From Eledone cirrhosa (Eukaryota > Mollusca > Cephalopoda > Octopoda > Eledonidae): DNA of 64,000 nucleotides. The translations under genes were made by a program, and so were the position numbers. The DNA is taken from positions 6,090,676 to 6,154,675 of the forward strand of contig OZ024747.1 in assembly GCA_964016885.1 (NCBI GenBank), written 5' to 3'. Under the pieces are notes generated by a model. That model ran no database searches, was not told the origin of the DNA, and saw only the letters and a list, made by a program, of their open reading frames with translations. Each line of letters starts with the position of its first letter. The first letter of the stretch is position 1. Shown here one piece after another: positions 39,791-50,999 of the stretch.

Positions 39791-39907
39791 ATAGGAAAAA
39801 GTAAGACCCCGACGGCAGACCTCAAGCCGTTTCGATGGCTATTTCTGGACTAGAAATAGCTGTCGAAACGGCTTGAGCTCTGCCGTCGGGGTCATACTTT
39901 TTCCTAT
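39791..39907. repeat. Foldback 2: 56-bp inverted repeat
   Basis: Arms 39791-39846 and 39852-39907 with about four mismatches and a 5-nt loop. The right arm contains GTCGAAACGGC, then GCCGTCGGGGTC: GAAA, a CGGC/GCCG stem and a GTC triplet, as in the stem III side of a hammerhead. Confidence 0.93.
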
Positions 39908-40059
39908 TTCCCACTCTACTACCCTAAGTATTGAGTACTCTGGTGCATTATGGTCCATCTGGTTCCTTACCACAATTCCTTTGTTATATATATATATATA
40001 TATATACACATACAATATACATTATAGCTGGGTATATTAGTATTTCATTTGATATATAT

Positions 40060-40193
40060 GAGGTGTGTCAGAAAAGAAACAGGACTAGGTCGCAAAAAAA
40101 TATCTCAAATTCAAACTACAAGTTTTCTTCTTCGAGATAATACCCCACTGATAGCTCAGGCAGCACACTAAGTCCACCTTTCTGACACACCTC
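40060..40193. mobile_element. MITE with 15-bp terminal inverted repeats
   Basis: GAGGTGTGTCAGAAA at 40060-40074 and its exact reverse complement at 40179-40193; 134 bp, mariner-like TIR style, no ORF. A similar 41-bp sequence flanks it on both sides (40012-40052 and 40196-40236, both containing CATTATAG and GTATTTCATTTGA). Confidence 0.8.
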
Positions 40194-40319
40194 GGACAAT
40201 AAACATTATAGTTGGATACATTGGTATTTCATTTGAAAAGTAGTCCTCTTGGAACCACAACAAAAAACTCCCAGTCCACTCTGCATTTCCCCATGCATTG
40301 AGTACTCCCATGATTAGAG

Positions 40320-40399
40320 GTCTCCCAGGTTTCCATACTGCAGACTCTCTGTCTCCATACTGCAGACTCTCTGTCTCCATACTGCAGACTCTCTCGCTC

Positions 40400-40430
<31 letters not shown>

Positions 40431-40435
40431 GTATA
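40320..40435. repeat. CATACTGCAGACTCTCTGTC repeats and CT run
   Basis: Three 22-bp units of CCATACTGCAGACTCTCTGT type, then (CT)n. It adjoins a hammerhead-like core at 40526-40549. Confidence 0.88.
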
Positions 40436-40525
40436 TATGCAAAAGGTAAACAGAAATAACAAATCAAACAACACAGTATGATGAAATATATTAGTTTCAT
40501 GCTTGTTATGAGAAGAGTCTTCATG

Positions 40526-40549
40526 TTTCGGATGCTAGTCCTTCATCAG
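40526..40549 (-). ncRNA. Hammerhead-like core beside foldback 3
   Basis: On the minus strand CTGATGA (40543-40549) and GAAA (40526-40529) enclose GGA and TCC that pair as a short stem II, with one extra A as in the PLE motif. A convincing stem III and NUH triplet were not found. Confidence 0.35.
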
Positions 40550-40550
40550 A

Positions 40551-40865
40551 AAGTTGGTTGTGCTTTGAAAAGTTGTCATTGACTGCTTCTGTATGCTGCT
40601 GAAAAGGAAAAAAATCCATTTATATATAGAGTGGATATGTAGGTGTGTATGTGTTTCTGTTGTTTGTCTGTACAAAGCTATGAGGATATGCGTGTGTATA
40701 TGTTTGTGTGCAATCACACACACACATCCTCATAGATGTGTACAGACAAAAACAGAAACACATACTTACGCACCTACATATCCACTCTATATATAAAAGG
40801 ATTTTTTTCCTTTTCAGAAGGAACCAGAAGCAGTGAATGACAACTTTTCAAAACACAACCAACTT
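40551..40865. repeat. Foldback 3: about 145-bp inverted repeat
   Basis: AAGTTGGTTGTGCTTTGAAA at 40551 and ACACAACCAACTT at 40853-40865 mark the ends. Inner parts GAGTGGATATGTAGGTG and CACCTACATATCCACTC pair. The arms meet near 40710 in a GTGTGT/CACACA tract. A few indels. Confidence 0.9.
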
Positions 40866-40984
40866 AACTTCTTATACCGTTGTTGAGTTCAAGTTTTCCA
40901 AGAGATGCCAACCTGAATAAACCTGCTTTTGTACAAACTTTTATATAATTCAGCCATTACGCATTCTCTTCTTTCTATTTGCAT

Positions 40985-41480
40985 ACTAGCTTAGGTTAGG
41001 CTAGGTGTTCTGTTGTGAGACTAGCCAGATCAGGTGACCATGTCTTGCTCATACAAAACTGTTTCTAGCTTGGTTTCTATGGCTGGATGCCCTTCCTAAC
41101 ACCAACCACATTTTACAGTGTGGACTGGGTGCTTTTTATCATGTCACCAACATGACCGTTTTACAGTGTTGACTGGGTGCTTTTGGTCGTGACACCTACA
41201 CAACCATTTTACAGTGTTGACTGGGTGCTTTTGGTCATGACAACCTCACGACCACTTTAGTGTGGACTGGGTGCTTTTTGTTGTGACACCTACATGACCA
41301 CTTTACAGTGTGGGCTGGAGGAGGTCCATGAGGATTGGAGAGGTAGATCTAGGGTGGGATGTAGGGACGTGGATGAAGGGTTGGGGTGTTAAGGCATTGA
41401 CCCTCAAGTTCATTGGGTTCCTACATTGGATTTTCACCTTGGAACTGGAGTTTTACTGGATTTTTATTTTCATATCACTA
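40985..41480 (-). mobile_element. SINE family 2 tail with about 4 to 5 48-bp modules
   Basis: GGCTGGATGCCCTTCCTAAC at 41082, then CACATTTTACAGTGTGGACT, TTTTACAGTGTTGACTGGG (twice) and CACTTTACAGTGTGGGCTGG. The part from 41310 to 41400 (GGATTGGAGAGGTAGAT) has a relative at 60238-60300. Confidence 0.82.
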
Positions 41481-41488
41481 TTATTGAT

Positions 41489-41530
<42 letters not shown>

Positions 41531-41572
41531 GTATGTATGTATATATATAAATATGTATATATAGGAGGCACA

Positions 41573-41830
41573 TGGCTTAGTGGTTAGAGCATTGGCCTTG
41601 CAATCGAAAGGGTATGAGTTCAATTCTCAGACCGGGTGATGTGTTGTTTCCTTGAGCAAGACACTTTATTTCACATTGCTCCAGTTTACTCAGCTGTAGA
41701 AATGAGATGATAGGGACTGGTGTCCCTATCATTCCACTGCAAAGTGGTCGTGGAGGTGCCACGGCAAAAAAAGCACCCAGCACTCACTGTAAATGAGGTT
41801 GGTGTTAGGAAGGGCATCCAGCTGTAGAAA
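41573..41830 (+). mobile_element. SINE family 2, well preserved
   Basis: GGAGGCACATGGCTTAGTGG with a perfect A-box pattern, GAGTTCAATTCTCAGACC, GTGTTGTTTCCTTGAGC, one 48-bp module, and GTTGGTGTTAGGAAGGGC. It abuts the 3' end of the LINE on the other strand. Confidence 0.9.
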
Positions 41831-41831
41831 T

Positions 41832-44002
41832 CAAATGGAATAAAATGGAATTTCTGCCTACTCCTTTCCTACATACTGAGCATGGCCATTTCCCAGAGGG
41901 GACCAGTGCCCTATTTTCCTTTCTACATACTAGAACTTTAGTCTTAGTCAAGTTAACTTTAAGACCTTTTGATTCTAGGCCATTCTTCCTTGTTTGGAAT
42001 CTCTTCTCTAGTTCAGCCATAGATTCAGCTATGAGCGTTAGATCGTCTGCGTATAGAAGTTCCCATGGGCAGCCAGTCTTAAACCCCTCTGTTATGGCCT
42101 GAAGGGCAATAATAAATAGGAGGGGGCTAAGGACAGAGCCCTGATGGACACCAATTTTTACGCTAAATTCTTCACTATATTCGTTGTTAATTCTAACCTT
42201 GCTGACTGTTTCTTTATACATGGCTTGTATAGATCTCACAAGCCATTCATCAACCCCTAGTTTTCTAAGATAATGGTGTGGGGGACTCTGTAAAAGACTT
42301 TCTCCAAGTCAACAAAAGCTAAGTAGAGGGGTTTACTTTTAGCTAGGTACTTCTCCTGTAGTTGTTGTACAAGGAAAAGGGCGTCTGTGGTACTTTTACC
42401 TGACACAAACCTAAACTGCATTTCGTCTAGATCAATTTGCTCTCTGATTAGTTGCACTATAACTTTTTCTGTGACCTTCATGACCTGGTCAATTAATTTA
42501 ATGCCTCTATAGTTTCCTCTATCTAGTGCATCTCCTTTACCCTTGTAGCAGTTAATGATGATGCTGCTATGCCAGTCATTTGGTATGACCCCCGTTCTGT
42601 ATGACTTAGTTTACTATCCGTTCCAGATGCTTTCAGCATTTCAACAACTATCTCTGAAGGCCCAGCTGCCTTGCCTGTCTTCATATCTTTGATTGCCTTA
42701 CTTATTATACTACCTTCAATTTGTTCTGCTGGTCCCTCTATTGGATCGATGTGGGGCAGACTATCTTTGTCCCATTTATTCTCCTCATTTAGTAGCCTCT
42801 CGTAGCGACACTTCCAAGCTACCTTCTTATCAGCGTCAGTGATGGCAAGTACACCATCATCATTACGGACACACTTCTCCCCGACAATATCACGGTTTTC
42901 CTTGAAACAGTGGAAATAAATAAATAAATAAATAAGCCAAAAAAGAAGAAAAAAAATTATAATAATAATTTTGAAGAATGAAAATTCAACAAAAAAAATA
43001 TATGAAATATATTCCTTTATATGCCTAGCAATCCTGAACACCTCACGTTTTTGGCCCTCGCGTTGTAGAACATGCTTGAACTTTCTTTCCTCTGCTTCCC
43101 TTTTTGCGAAGTACACTTGTCTCCTAGCTTCCCTCCTGGCCACTTGATAGTCTTCTCTACTTTCCCCATCCTGCCATACTTTCCAAGCCTGCTTTTTGGC
43201 CTTGATTGACTCCTCCACCTTACTGTTCCACCACCACGTTACTCTCCTCCTGCCTATAGGTCTGCTCCAGCCACAGATTTCATCTGTCGCCTTCAGCAGG
43301 TTAACTTTCAGGAATTCCCACTGTTCCTCTATATTGTACAACTCTAATTGCTCTTCCTTATTGTCAAAAGCATCAAGTAATATGCTTTTAAATTTGTTAC
43401 TGGCTGCGGGGTCCTTTAACTTCCATATTCTTCTCCTTAGGGTAGTCCTCCTCTGTTGTCGAGTACGTCTCGTCCTGACTATGAGGTCGCTAACTATGAG
43501 GCTATGTTGGGAGGTGCATTCTTCATGGGGGAGGGATTTAGTGTTTACAACAGACACTCTGTCATGCCTTCTGGTAAGGATATAATCTATGACTGGCGTG
43601 TTCCCCTGATCTATATGTGATCAAGTGATTGTCTTGCTTTTTGAAGTTTGTGTTACAGATAGTTAGGTTATTTGCGTCACAGAATTCCAGGATTCTGAAG
43701 CTTTCCTCATTTCTAGTACCAAACCCATAGACTCCATGGATTCCGTCATAGCCGTCACAATGTTGTCCAACGTGACCATTTAGGTCGCCAGCAATAATTA
43801 TGTAGTCATTGGGAGGTAGTGAACATTAGCGACTCATAGAATCTGTCTTTTATAACGCCAGGTAGTCTGGATTGGGGTGCATACGTGGATATTATTGTCA
43901 CAGTAGTTCTATTTAGGACAAGTCTTATTTTAATTATTCTGTCGTTCACTCTATTTACGTCTATTATCTTAATCGCTGCTTTCACCCTTGCTGTATGGTT
44001 TT
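41832..44002 (-). pseudogene. Decayed LINE: APE endonuclease and reverse transcriptase
   Basis: Read on the minus strand from 44002 downwards: VTIISTYAPQSRLPGV (endonuclease), DLNGHVGQHCDGYDGIHGV and GFGTRNEESFRILEF (endonuclease), the linker with EICGWSRPIGRRRVTWWWN and KAAGPSEIVVEMLKASG, FVSGKSTTDALFLVQQLQE and VDLEKVFYRVP, GVHQGSVLSPLLFI and LLYADDLTLIAES (YADD coded at about 42042-42053). This order is a non-LTR retrotransposon of RTE-like type. Several frameshifts and stops, and an AT-rich insertion at about 42905-43015, make it dead. The 3' end is cut by the SINE at 41573-41830. Confidence 0.9.
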
Positions 44003-44245
44003 TATATATTTGATATATATTTATGTGCATGAACGACAAAGCTTAGATGAGTTGAGAGAGAAACTGTGTATAAGAGGGATAAGTTGTGGTGTGCGGGAGA
44101 AAAGGCTGAGATGGTATGGACATGTGATGTGCATGGAGGATGACCGCTGGGTAAAGAAGTGCCAAGAAATCCTAGTCGAAGGAAGACGCAGTAGAGGTCA
44201 TCTATGCTTTGTCGTTCACGCACATAAATATATATCAAATATATA
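44003..44245. repeat. Foldback 4 carrying a LINE reverse-transcriptase end
   Basis: Arms 44003-44042 and 44206-44245 (40 bp, about one mismatch) include GAACGACAAAGC and its complement. The 163 bp between them encode on the + strand LRWYGHVMCMEDDRWVKKC and EGRRSRG, the C-terminal end of a LINE polyprotein, opposite to the LINE next to it. Confidence 0.88.
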
Positions 44246-44249
44246 TTTT

Positions 44250-44875
44250 ATATATGTTTATGCCATTTCTATATTAAACTTGATGTTAACACTCTATTAA
44301 TGTATTGAGTACCTTACTAACTCCGGTTACCCCCGATGGAACCCACGACTCTCTCTCTCTCTCTTTCTCTCTCATATATATAAGTATACGTGTATATTAC
44401 AGTTGCCTTTGTTTGGCAAATAGTTTATCTGAGACTGTTAAAACTGAATCAATGATATCATGGGAGAGCCATGTTAGTCTTTTGAGAACAGAAAAACTAG
44501 ACTCATTTTACACTTATCATTTAAGTAATCAAATTTTCATGGCACTCATTGTGACCTGGTCACTGACATAAAATGTACCCAATACCCTCTGTAAGGCAGG
44601 GCCATCCAGCTATAGAAACTATGCCACAATATGGAAGCTATGAGCAAGCTGAGCTCCCTACCACAATGTTGAAGCTTAGATTATGACAAACAGTCCAACC
44701 CATGCTAGCATGGTAAAGGGAGATATGATGATGATGATGATGTCTTCATTACTTAATCAATATGTAATGATGGTGAAGAGTTAATGAGAAGTAATTGATA
44801 GAAATGACAACAAATCTATCACTCTCACATGTGGTGACATCACATGTCACTAATTAAGTGTTGTCATTAGTACAT
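44250..44875. other. Intron sequence with a SINE tail remnant
   Basis: CT run at 44350-44372. AACCCATGCTAGCATGG followed by ATGATGATG at 44697-44742 is a family 2 3' end. No gene seen. Confidence 0.5.
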
Positions 44876-44879
44876 TAAG

Positions 44880-45205
44880 GACCACCATCACCACAATCAC
44901 CACCACTATCATCACCACCACCACCACCACCATCACCACCACTATCATCACCACCACTATCATCACCACCACTATCATCACCACCATCACCACCATCACT
45001 ACCACCACCACCACCTTCATCACCACCACCACCTTCATCACCACCACCTTCATCACCACCACCTTCATCACCACCACCATCATCACCACCACCATCATCA
45101 CCACCACCATCATCACCACCACCATCATCACCACCACCATCATCACCACCACCACCATCACCACCACCACCACCACCACCATCACCACCACCACCATCAC
45201 CATTC
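44880..45205. repeat. (CAC/CAT)n minisatellite
   Basis: CACCACCATCATCACC units, then a SINE-tail remnant TTTCCCCTGCCAGCAAGGG. Confidence 0.93.
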
Positions 45206-45409
45206 TTTCCCCTGCCAGCAAGGGTTAGATCAGTTATCACATGTTGTCTCTAATTAATTGTCTTCATTAATATATTATTCTATAATGACAAAGAGTTAAT
45301 TAGCAGCTAATCAGCTCAAGTTATCAGTATCATATGTCGTAAGTTATCAATGACGTGATATTTACCGTATCACAACACTGGAATATGAGCAAATAATATA
45401 GTATAGATA

Positions 45410-45832
45410 TTTGTGTGTGTGTTTATGGTAGTGGTGGTAGTTGTAGTGGTAGCAGTAATCATGGTGGGGGTGGTAGTGGTAGCAGTGGCTGTTGTAGAGG
45501 TGGTGGCTATGGTTGCAGAGGTAGTGGTGGTTGCAGTGGTAGAGGTGGTAGCAGTGATGATGGTGGTTGCTGTGGTAGTGGTAGAGGTGGTAGTAGTGAT
45601 GGTGGTGGTTGTGGTAGCAGTGGTGGTAGCAGTGGTGGTGGTAGCAGTGGTGGTGGTGGTGGTGGTGGTAGTGGTAGAGGTGGCTGTAGTGGTAGAGGTG
45701 GTGTTAGTGGTGATGGTGGTGGTGGTCGTGGTGGTCGTTGTCGAGGTGGTGGTGGTTGCTGTGGTGGTGATGGTTGCAGTGGTAGTGGTAGAGGTGGTGT
45801 TAGTGGTGGTGGTGGTAACAGTGGAGACACAG
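45410..45832. repeat. (GGT/AGT)n minisatellite
   Basis: GGTGGTAGTGGTAGAGGTGG-like units. Gly/Ser and Val frames are artefacts. Confidence 0.93.
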
Positions 45833-45834
45833 CT

Positions 45835-46055
45835 TACCAGATAATCAAGTCTCTTCTAATGCAGCAAATATTTTGATTGACTTTATTTCCAGATATTGAC
45901 AGACCACCACAATGCCAAATAATGGATTAGATTCACTATTATCCTCAGAACTCTTAGAGTTCTTTCTGTATGTTTCTATAAAGAAGCTGAGGCCTCCTCA
46001 ACCTGTGATAACCCCTCTCACCCAGTCATAGTACACATAAAATGATGTTAATAAT
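45835..46055. other. Intron sequence, nothing recognised
   Basis: No repeat unit or coding block seen. Confidence 0.4.
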
Positions 46056-46057
46056 AA

Positions 46058-46375
46058 TTGTTTCTACTTTAGGCACAAGGCCAGCAAATACCACCATCAC
46101 CACCACCTTACATCACCCACATACATTACTGGTACTTTATTTTATCGACCCCGTAAGGATGAAAGGCAAAGTTAACCTCGGCGGGATTTGAACTCAGACT
46201 GTAAAGGGACGTAACTCTATGCATCAAAGCATGACGTCCGACCCTCTACCGATACTGCCGATTCACCGCCCTTGACGGTGAAATGACGTTAATAATAATA
46301 ATTGCTTCTACTTTTGGCACAAGGCCACGTTAATAATAATAATTGTTTCTACTTTAGGCACAAGGCCAGCAATAA
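46058..46375 (-). mobile_element. SINE family 1, reversed, plus a second 3' piece
   Basis: GGCACAAGGCCAGCA, TTATTTTATCGACCCCG, GGCGGGATTTGAACTC and CTACCGATACTGCC give a full reversed copy (46058-46273). ACTTTTGGCACAAGGCC and ACTTTAGGCACAAGGCC at 46310-46370 are two further 3' ends. Confidence 0.88.
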
Positions 46376-46539
46376 TGATGTAGTAGTCAGTCAGTTATGA
46401 TAGGTCCTATCTGTGACAGCCAACTAAAGGTTAGTCATAGTAGTCAGTCAGTTATGATAGGTCCTATCTATGACTAAAGCTTGGTCATAATAGTCAGACA
46501 GTAATGTATATATATATATATATCTGTGTGTAGGTGTTT

Positions 46540-46830
46540 TAACCCGTTGATACCAAACCCCATAAAACTGCCCCTTAGTTCTACAATATGGAACTGTTTG
46601 TCTGAAAGTGTTTATATTTATCTAAAAACATTCCATCACAATTTTATGTAACAATGGGGTAGATGTGGGCTCCATAAGCTGTAGTGAAGGCAATCTGTCT
46701 AGGAGAGTAGACACTCCAAATAAAAACTAACAGGGTGGAAAGGATTGTGCTGGTGGCACAAATAATGCACCCAACCCACACTGAGGTGGTTGGTGGTAGG
46801 AAGGGCACCCAGCCAGAAAAAAACCCCTGC
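46540..46830. mobile_element. MITE end and dispersed repeat (second copy of 33085-33265)
   Basis: TTTTAACCCGTTGATACC at 46539 resembles a family B end. 46664-46815 has ATGTGGGCTCCATAAGC, TAGGAGAGTAGACACTCC and GGCACAAATAATGCACCC in common with 33085-33265. Confidence 0.6.
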
Positions 46831-47154
46831 CAAAATATGAACAGTACAACCTTTGTTAAGCTATGTTCCAAACACCAGCTTAATAATGAGAAAGTTAGCT
46901 ATATTACTAAACCCCTCCAAATTCTTGATTACTTTCCAAATGATTTGAAAATTATAGGCTGTGTCTTTCATCTCAACTTTGGCAACAAATCGGTTAATTC
47001 ACCAGAGTGTGATTTGAAAGGTTTTGCTGCTATCTCTAGCAGAACAAGTGACCATAAAGAGGGAGACTGACTTAATAAATAATACAATGATTGTCGGTTA
47101 AGGACTCAAGAGAGGACAAAGGACAATGTATGAGGCATTAGACTTTATCTCTCT

Positions 47155-47415
47155 GTTTACGCTATACACACACACACATGTCTATATATACACATGCATA
47201 GGTATACACACACATATATACACATGCATATATTTACATCATCATCATACATCTGTTTTCCCTGTTAGCAATCTCCCCCCCCCCCCCCTCTCTCTACATC
47301 TATATCTATCTCTATATATATATATACTATTTATAAAAAACACTAAAGAATCAATTGTAAAGCTTATATATATATATATGTATGTATGGGTACATATATA
47401 TATAATATATATATA
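47155..47415. repeat. CA, TA, C and CT tracts
   Basis: CACACA, TATACACATGCATA, a C-run at 47274-47288, and TA runs. Confidence 0.85.
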
Positions 47416-47535
47416 TACGGGATAACAGATTATTGTTATAGGTAGTCCACTTAGGTGCAGTCCAGTAGGGGTACTCCGAGTAGTGGATGATATCAACGCT
47501 TGGCTAAGTTTGACTCAACAAGGCGTTTCCATAGT
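47415..47535 (-). repeat. Dispersed repeat F, copy 2 (inverted)
   Basis: GATAACAGATTATTGTTATA, GGTAGTCCACTTAGG, TTTGACTCAACAAG and CGTTTCCATAG match copy 1 at 37015-37168 in reverse. Confidence 0.7.
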
Positions 47536-47581
47536 GATGCTGTGAGTACGCAGTGATTTCTATTAACACTTGCAGTAATGA

Positions 47582-47691
47582 TAAATCAAGAAAAAAGAGT
47601 GACACGGTTTGCTATACAAAAAAGGTTTTTAAACATATGATTAAAAACCTTTTTTGTATAGCAAACCGTGTCCCTCTTTTTTCTTGATTTA
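47582..47691. repeat. Foldback 5: 51-bp inverted repeat
   Basis: Arms 47582-47632 and 47641-47691, x paired with 95273-x, one mismatch, 8-nt loop. CACGGTTTGCTATAC and GTATAGCAAACCGTG are the centre of the arms. Confidence 0.95.
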
Positions 47692-47740
<49 letters not shown>

Positions 47741-48475
47741 AATATAATTTAGTGAGAATCGCATTTCGGGGGGTAGAAATTAGCGAAACGCAACTTCCAT
47801 ATTGTGCTGACAAGCGCTCCATGGATCTGAAGAAGATACCAGAGCTATAAACATAAGTTAAAATGGTCATACACGCTGAGACGATGGTTAAGAAGCCATT
47901 AACCACCATAGCCAAAAAAGCGAACAAGCTAAACGGGTCAAACAAAATGAGATATGATTGAAATATTTACCCGGACCCTTCTTTGGAAGATGGAATACTC
48001 TGAAAGTGGGTTTCTGCAATGCCTAAATCAATAATACTGTCTGCTTATAAAAATAAGCTTTTGGTATAAAGACTGAACAAGGCATCGCTTTCTCAACGGA
48101 TTTTTGTTCTTCTGTCGGCAGACTCTCGCAGGTTATGAAAGCACATGCGAGAATCTAAGTGGAGAAAACCCCTATTTTGGCCAGTGAATTCAGCATGTGT
48201 AGTTGCAAAAACCGCACAAAACGAATTAAGCTCTCTACCGAGTTGTTTTAAAAATAAACTTAAGCGATTAATCAGTCAATAGAATATAAGTTGAATTTAC
48301 TGGTTAAGACCAGCACAACTCTTATCTAATTTAGTACTCTGTACTTACAAAAAGTAGGGTGTAGATATCAGGAGGATTTTTTTTGTGCCCTAGAGTAAAA
48401 GCTTAACTGTAGGGCAGAAAAACCTTATATGTTGTTTTGCTCTAGATCCAAACACAAACCTGAAACAAGAGAGAG
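47692..48475. other. Unclassified non-repetitive sequence
   Basis: After a TA run (47692-47740) comes about 730 bp of mixed-composition sequence without an ORF or similarity to other parts of the window. TAGCGAAACGC and GGATCTGAAGAAGATACC are hammerhead-like words, but they do not form a motif. Possibly an old element. Confidence 0.4.
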
Positions 48476-48559
48476 AGGGGTTGTAGTAGTAGTTTTATTC
48501 AGGGACACAGCTAATGTGTCTATCTAGGACTGGTGCCCCTTATTGGCACAGTGTCACAG

Positions 48560-48850
48560 AAATGTGAGGTACAACAATATCTGAATGGAGGGCTGTATAG
48601 TTAGAGAGAGGAGGGTGTTAGCAGTGGGAGGGCTGTACAGTTAGAGAGAGGGGTAAGGTGTTAACAGTGGGAGGGCTGTACAGTTAGAGAGAGGGGGAAG
48701 GTGTTAGCAGTGGGAGGGCTGTATAGTTAGAGAGAGGGGGAAGGTGTTAGCAGTGGGAGGGCTATACAGTTAGAGAGAGGGGTAAGGTGTTAACAGTGGG
48801 AGGGCTGTACAGTTAGAGAGAGGGGTCAGGTGTTAGCAGTGGAATCAGGA
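48560..48850. repeat. About 44-bp minisatellite, 6 copies
   Basis: GGGAGGGCTGTACAGTTAG, AGAGAGGGG and AAGGTGTTAGCAGT or TTAACAGT units. Confidence 0.93.
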
Positions 48851-49004
48851 ACCTAGAAATGTTTGTAATTAGTCTTTGAAATGTCTCTGGTATTTGTCAC
48901 TATTTTAAGTGAATGTGTGACCTTGAGTGTGTGTAATACCTCTGTTGAGTGAGAGAGAGAGAGTGTGCTCGCAAGAAATACAATTCTAATTTTATTTATA
49001 TATA

Positions 49005-49205
49005 TATATATATCATCACTGTTTTACGTCCGTTCTTCCACGCTAGCATGGGTTAAACGGGTTGTCCTGTTGTGGGCAGTGTCCAGTCGGCTGACCTTGT
49101 TTTGCTCATACAGGAACTGATATATATATATGCATGTATATATTTGTATATATATGTATACATATATGTACGTACATATATGTATAAATATATGCATATA
49201 TAAAT
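49005..49205 (-). mobile_element. SINE tail (reversed) and TA/TG tract
   Basis: TATCATCACTGTTTTACGTC, CTAGCATGGGTTAAACGGG and TTGTCCTGTTGTGGG, then TATATGCATG repeats. Confidence 0.75.
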
Positions 49206-49294
49206 AAAAGCAATCATATTTTAGAAACATTGAGTGGATTATGTATTTAAAATGTGTATTAACTTAACAGCTTCATATGTATGTGATATGATAA

Positions 49295-49660
49295 ACACAT
49301 ACATATATCTAACACACGATAACACATACATATATCTAACACACGATAACACATACATATATCTAACACACAATAACACATACATATATCTAACACACGA
49401 TAACACATACATATATCTAACACGCGATAACACATACATATATCTAACATACGATAACACATACATATATCTAACACACGATAACACATACATATATCTA
49501 ACACACAATAACACATACATATATCTAACACGCGATAACACATACATATATCTAACATACGATAACACATACATATATCTAACACACGATAACACACACA
49601 TATATCTAACACACAATAACACATACATATATCTAACACACAATAACACACATACATGTA
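49295..49660. repeat. 27-bp minisatellite, about 13 copies
   Basis: Unit ACACATACATATATCTAAC plus ACACGATA, with CGCG and ACAATA variants. 27 is divisible by 3, so it reads open on both strands. Confidence 0.95.
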
Positions 49661-49835
49661 TCTGTCATACGAAAACACACACACGCATATATATATATAT
49701 ATATAATCTGTAATACGATAACACACATACATATATATGTCATACAATAGCATATATATATATATATATATCTGTGATATCATAGCACACATACATATAT
49801 ATATATCATACAATAGACACACACACATATATATT
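49660..49835. repeat. Degenerate end of the minisatellite with TA/CA tracts
   Basis: ATCTGTCATACGA, TATATATA and CACACATA tracts. Confidence 0.8.
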
Positions 49836-49849
49836 TGCCTGTATAACTT

Positions 49850-50098
49850 GGTTATGACCTATTGAGTGAATGAAGCTCATGGTTATGGGTTCAAGTCTTG
49901 TTCTGGTTCAATATTTTGTTGCACACATGCAAGGATGGAAAATGGATGACACACTCTCACTGTAAACGTGGTTGGGGTTAGGAAGGGCATCTAACTGTAG
50001 AAACTATGCCAAAATCAGTTGTGTGAACAAAACCTGGTCCTCCGACCTAGATCTCTCACATGCTAGCATGGAAAATGGATGTTAAACGATGATGAGTG
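49850..50098 (+). mobile_element. SINE family 2-related copy
   Basis: TTATGGGTTCAAGTC at the B-box position, CTCACTGTAAACGTGG, GTTGGGGTTAGGAAGGGC, and the end GCTAGCATGGAAAATGG plus CGATGATGA. Confidence 0.75.
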
Positions 50099-50119
50099 TT
50101 CTGTGATGGGCTGCATATG

Positions 50120-50495
50120 TGCTGGACCCTATCAAGGAATGCACTGTGGGACCCTATCAAGGAATGCATTGTGGGACCCTATCAAGGAATGCACTGTGGG
50201 ACCCTATCAAGGAATGCACTGTGGGACCCTGTCAAGGAATGCACTGTGGGACCCTGTCAAGGAATGCAATGCTGGACCCTATCAAGGAATGCACTGTGGG
50301 ACCCTATCAAGGAATGCATTGTGGGACCCTATCAAGGAATGCATTGTGGGACCCTATCAAGGAATGCACTGTGGGACCCTGTCAAGGAATGCACTGTGGG
50401 ACCCTGTCAAGGAATGCACTGTGGGACCCTATCAAGGAATGCACTGTGGGACCCTATCAAGGAATGCACTGTGGGACCCTATCAAGGAATGCAGT
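50120..50495. repeat. 25-bp minisatellite, about 15 copies
   Basis: Unit ACCCTATCAAGGAATGCACT plus GTGGG; CTATC/CTGTC and CACT/CATT variants. Confidence 0.96.
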
Positions 50496-50584
50496 AACTG
50501 TTATATCTGCAGCAGTCCTTCTGCTGCATTGTTGCACCTTGTTGCTGTTGAAGCTGTTGCACCAAAATATTTTAACAGTGGTGT

Positions 50585-50945
50585 AAGGTGGGTGGGAGTT
50601 GTGGTAGTGGTGGTAGGAATGGTGTAGTGGTGGTGGTTGTATTGGTGGTAGTGGTGTGGGGAATGGTGTAGTGGTGATGTGGGGAATGGTGTAGTGGTGA
50701 TGTGAGGAATGTGTATGGTGGTTGCAGTGATGTGTATGAGGTAATATTAACACTTTCACACTAGCACTGGTATTGATGGTGGCAGTAGTAGCAGCAGCAG
50801 TAATACTAACAGTAGTAGTAGTAGTAGTAGTAGCAGCAGTAATACTAACAGTAGTAGTAGTAGTAGTAGCAGCAGTAATACTAACAGTAGTAGTAGTAGT
50901 AGTAGTAGCAGCAGTAATACTAACAGTAGTAGTAGCAGCATACAT
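50585..50945. repeat. GGTGGT/GTAGTG and AGTAGTAGC tracts
   Basis: GT-rich irregular repeat to 50745, then AGTAGTAGTAGCAGCAGTAA units with AATACTAAC spacers. Confidence 0.9.
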
Positions 50946-50999
50946 TTTTGATGCAGTCTGTTCAACTCCTCCTCCCTTCATCTAAATATAAATATTTAG

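Noticed and set aside
45410..45876. Gly/Ser-rich 153-codon frame
   Set aside because: Translation of a GGT/AGT minisatellite, with other long frames in parallel.
49234..49828. Repetitive membrane-like frames on both strands
   Set aside because: 27-bp minisatellite (multiple of three) without a gene context.
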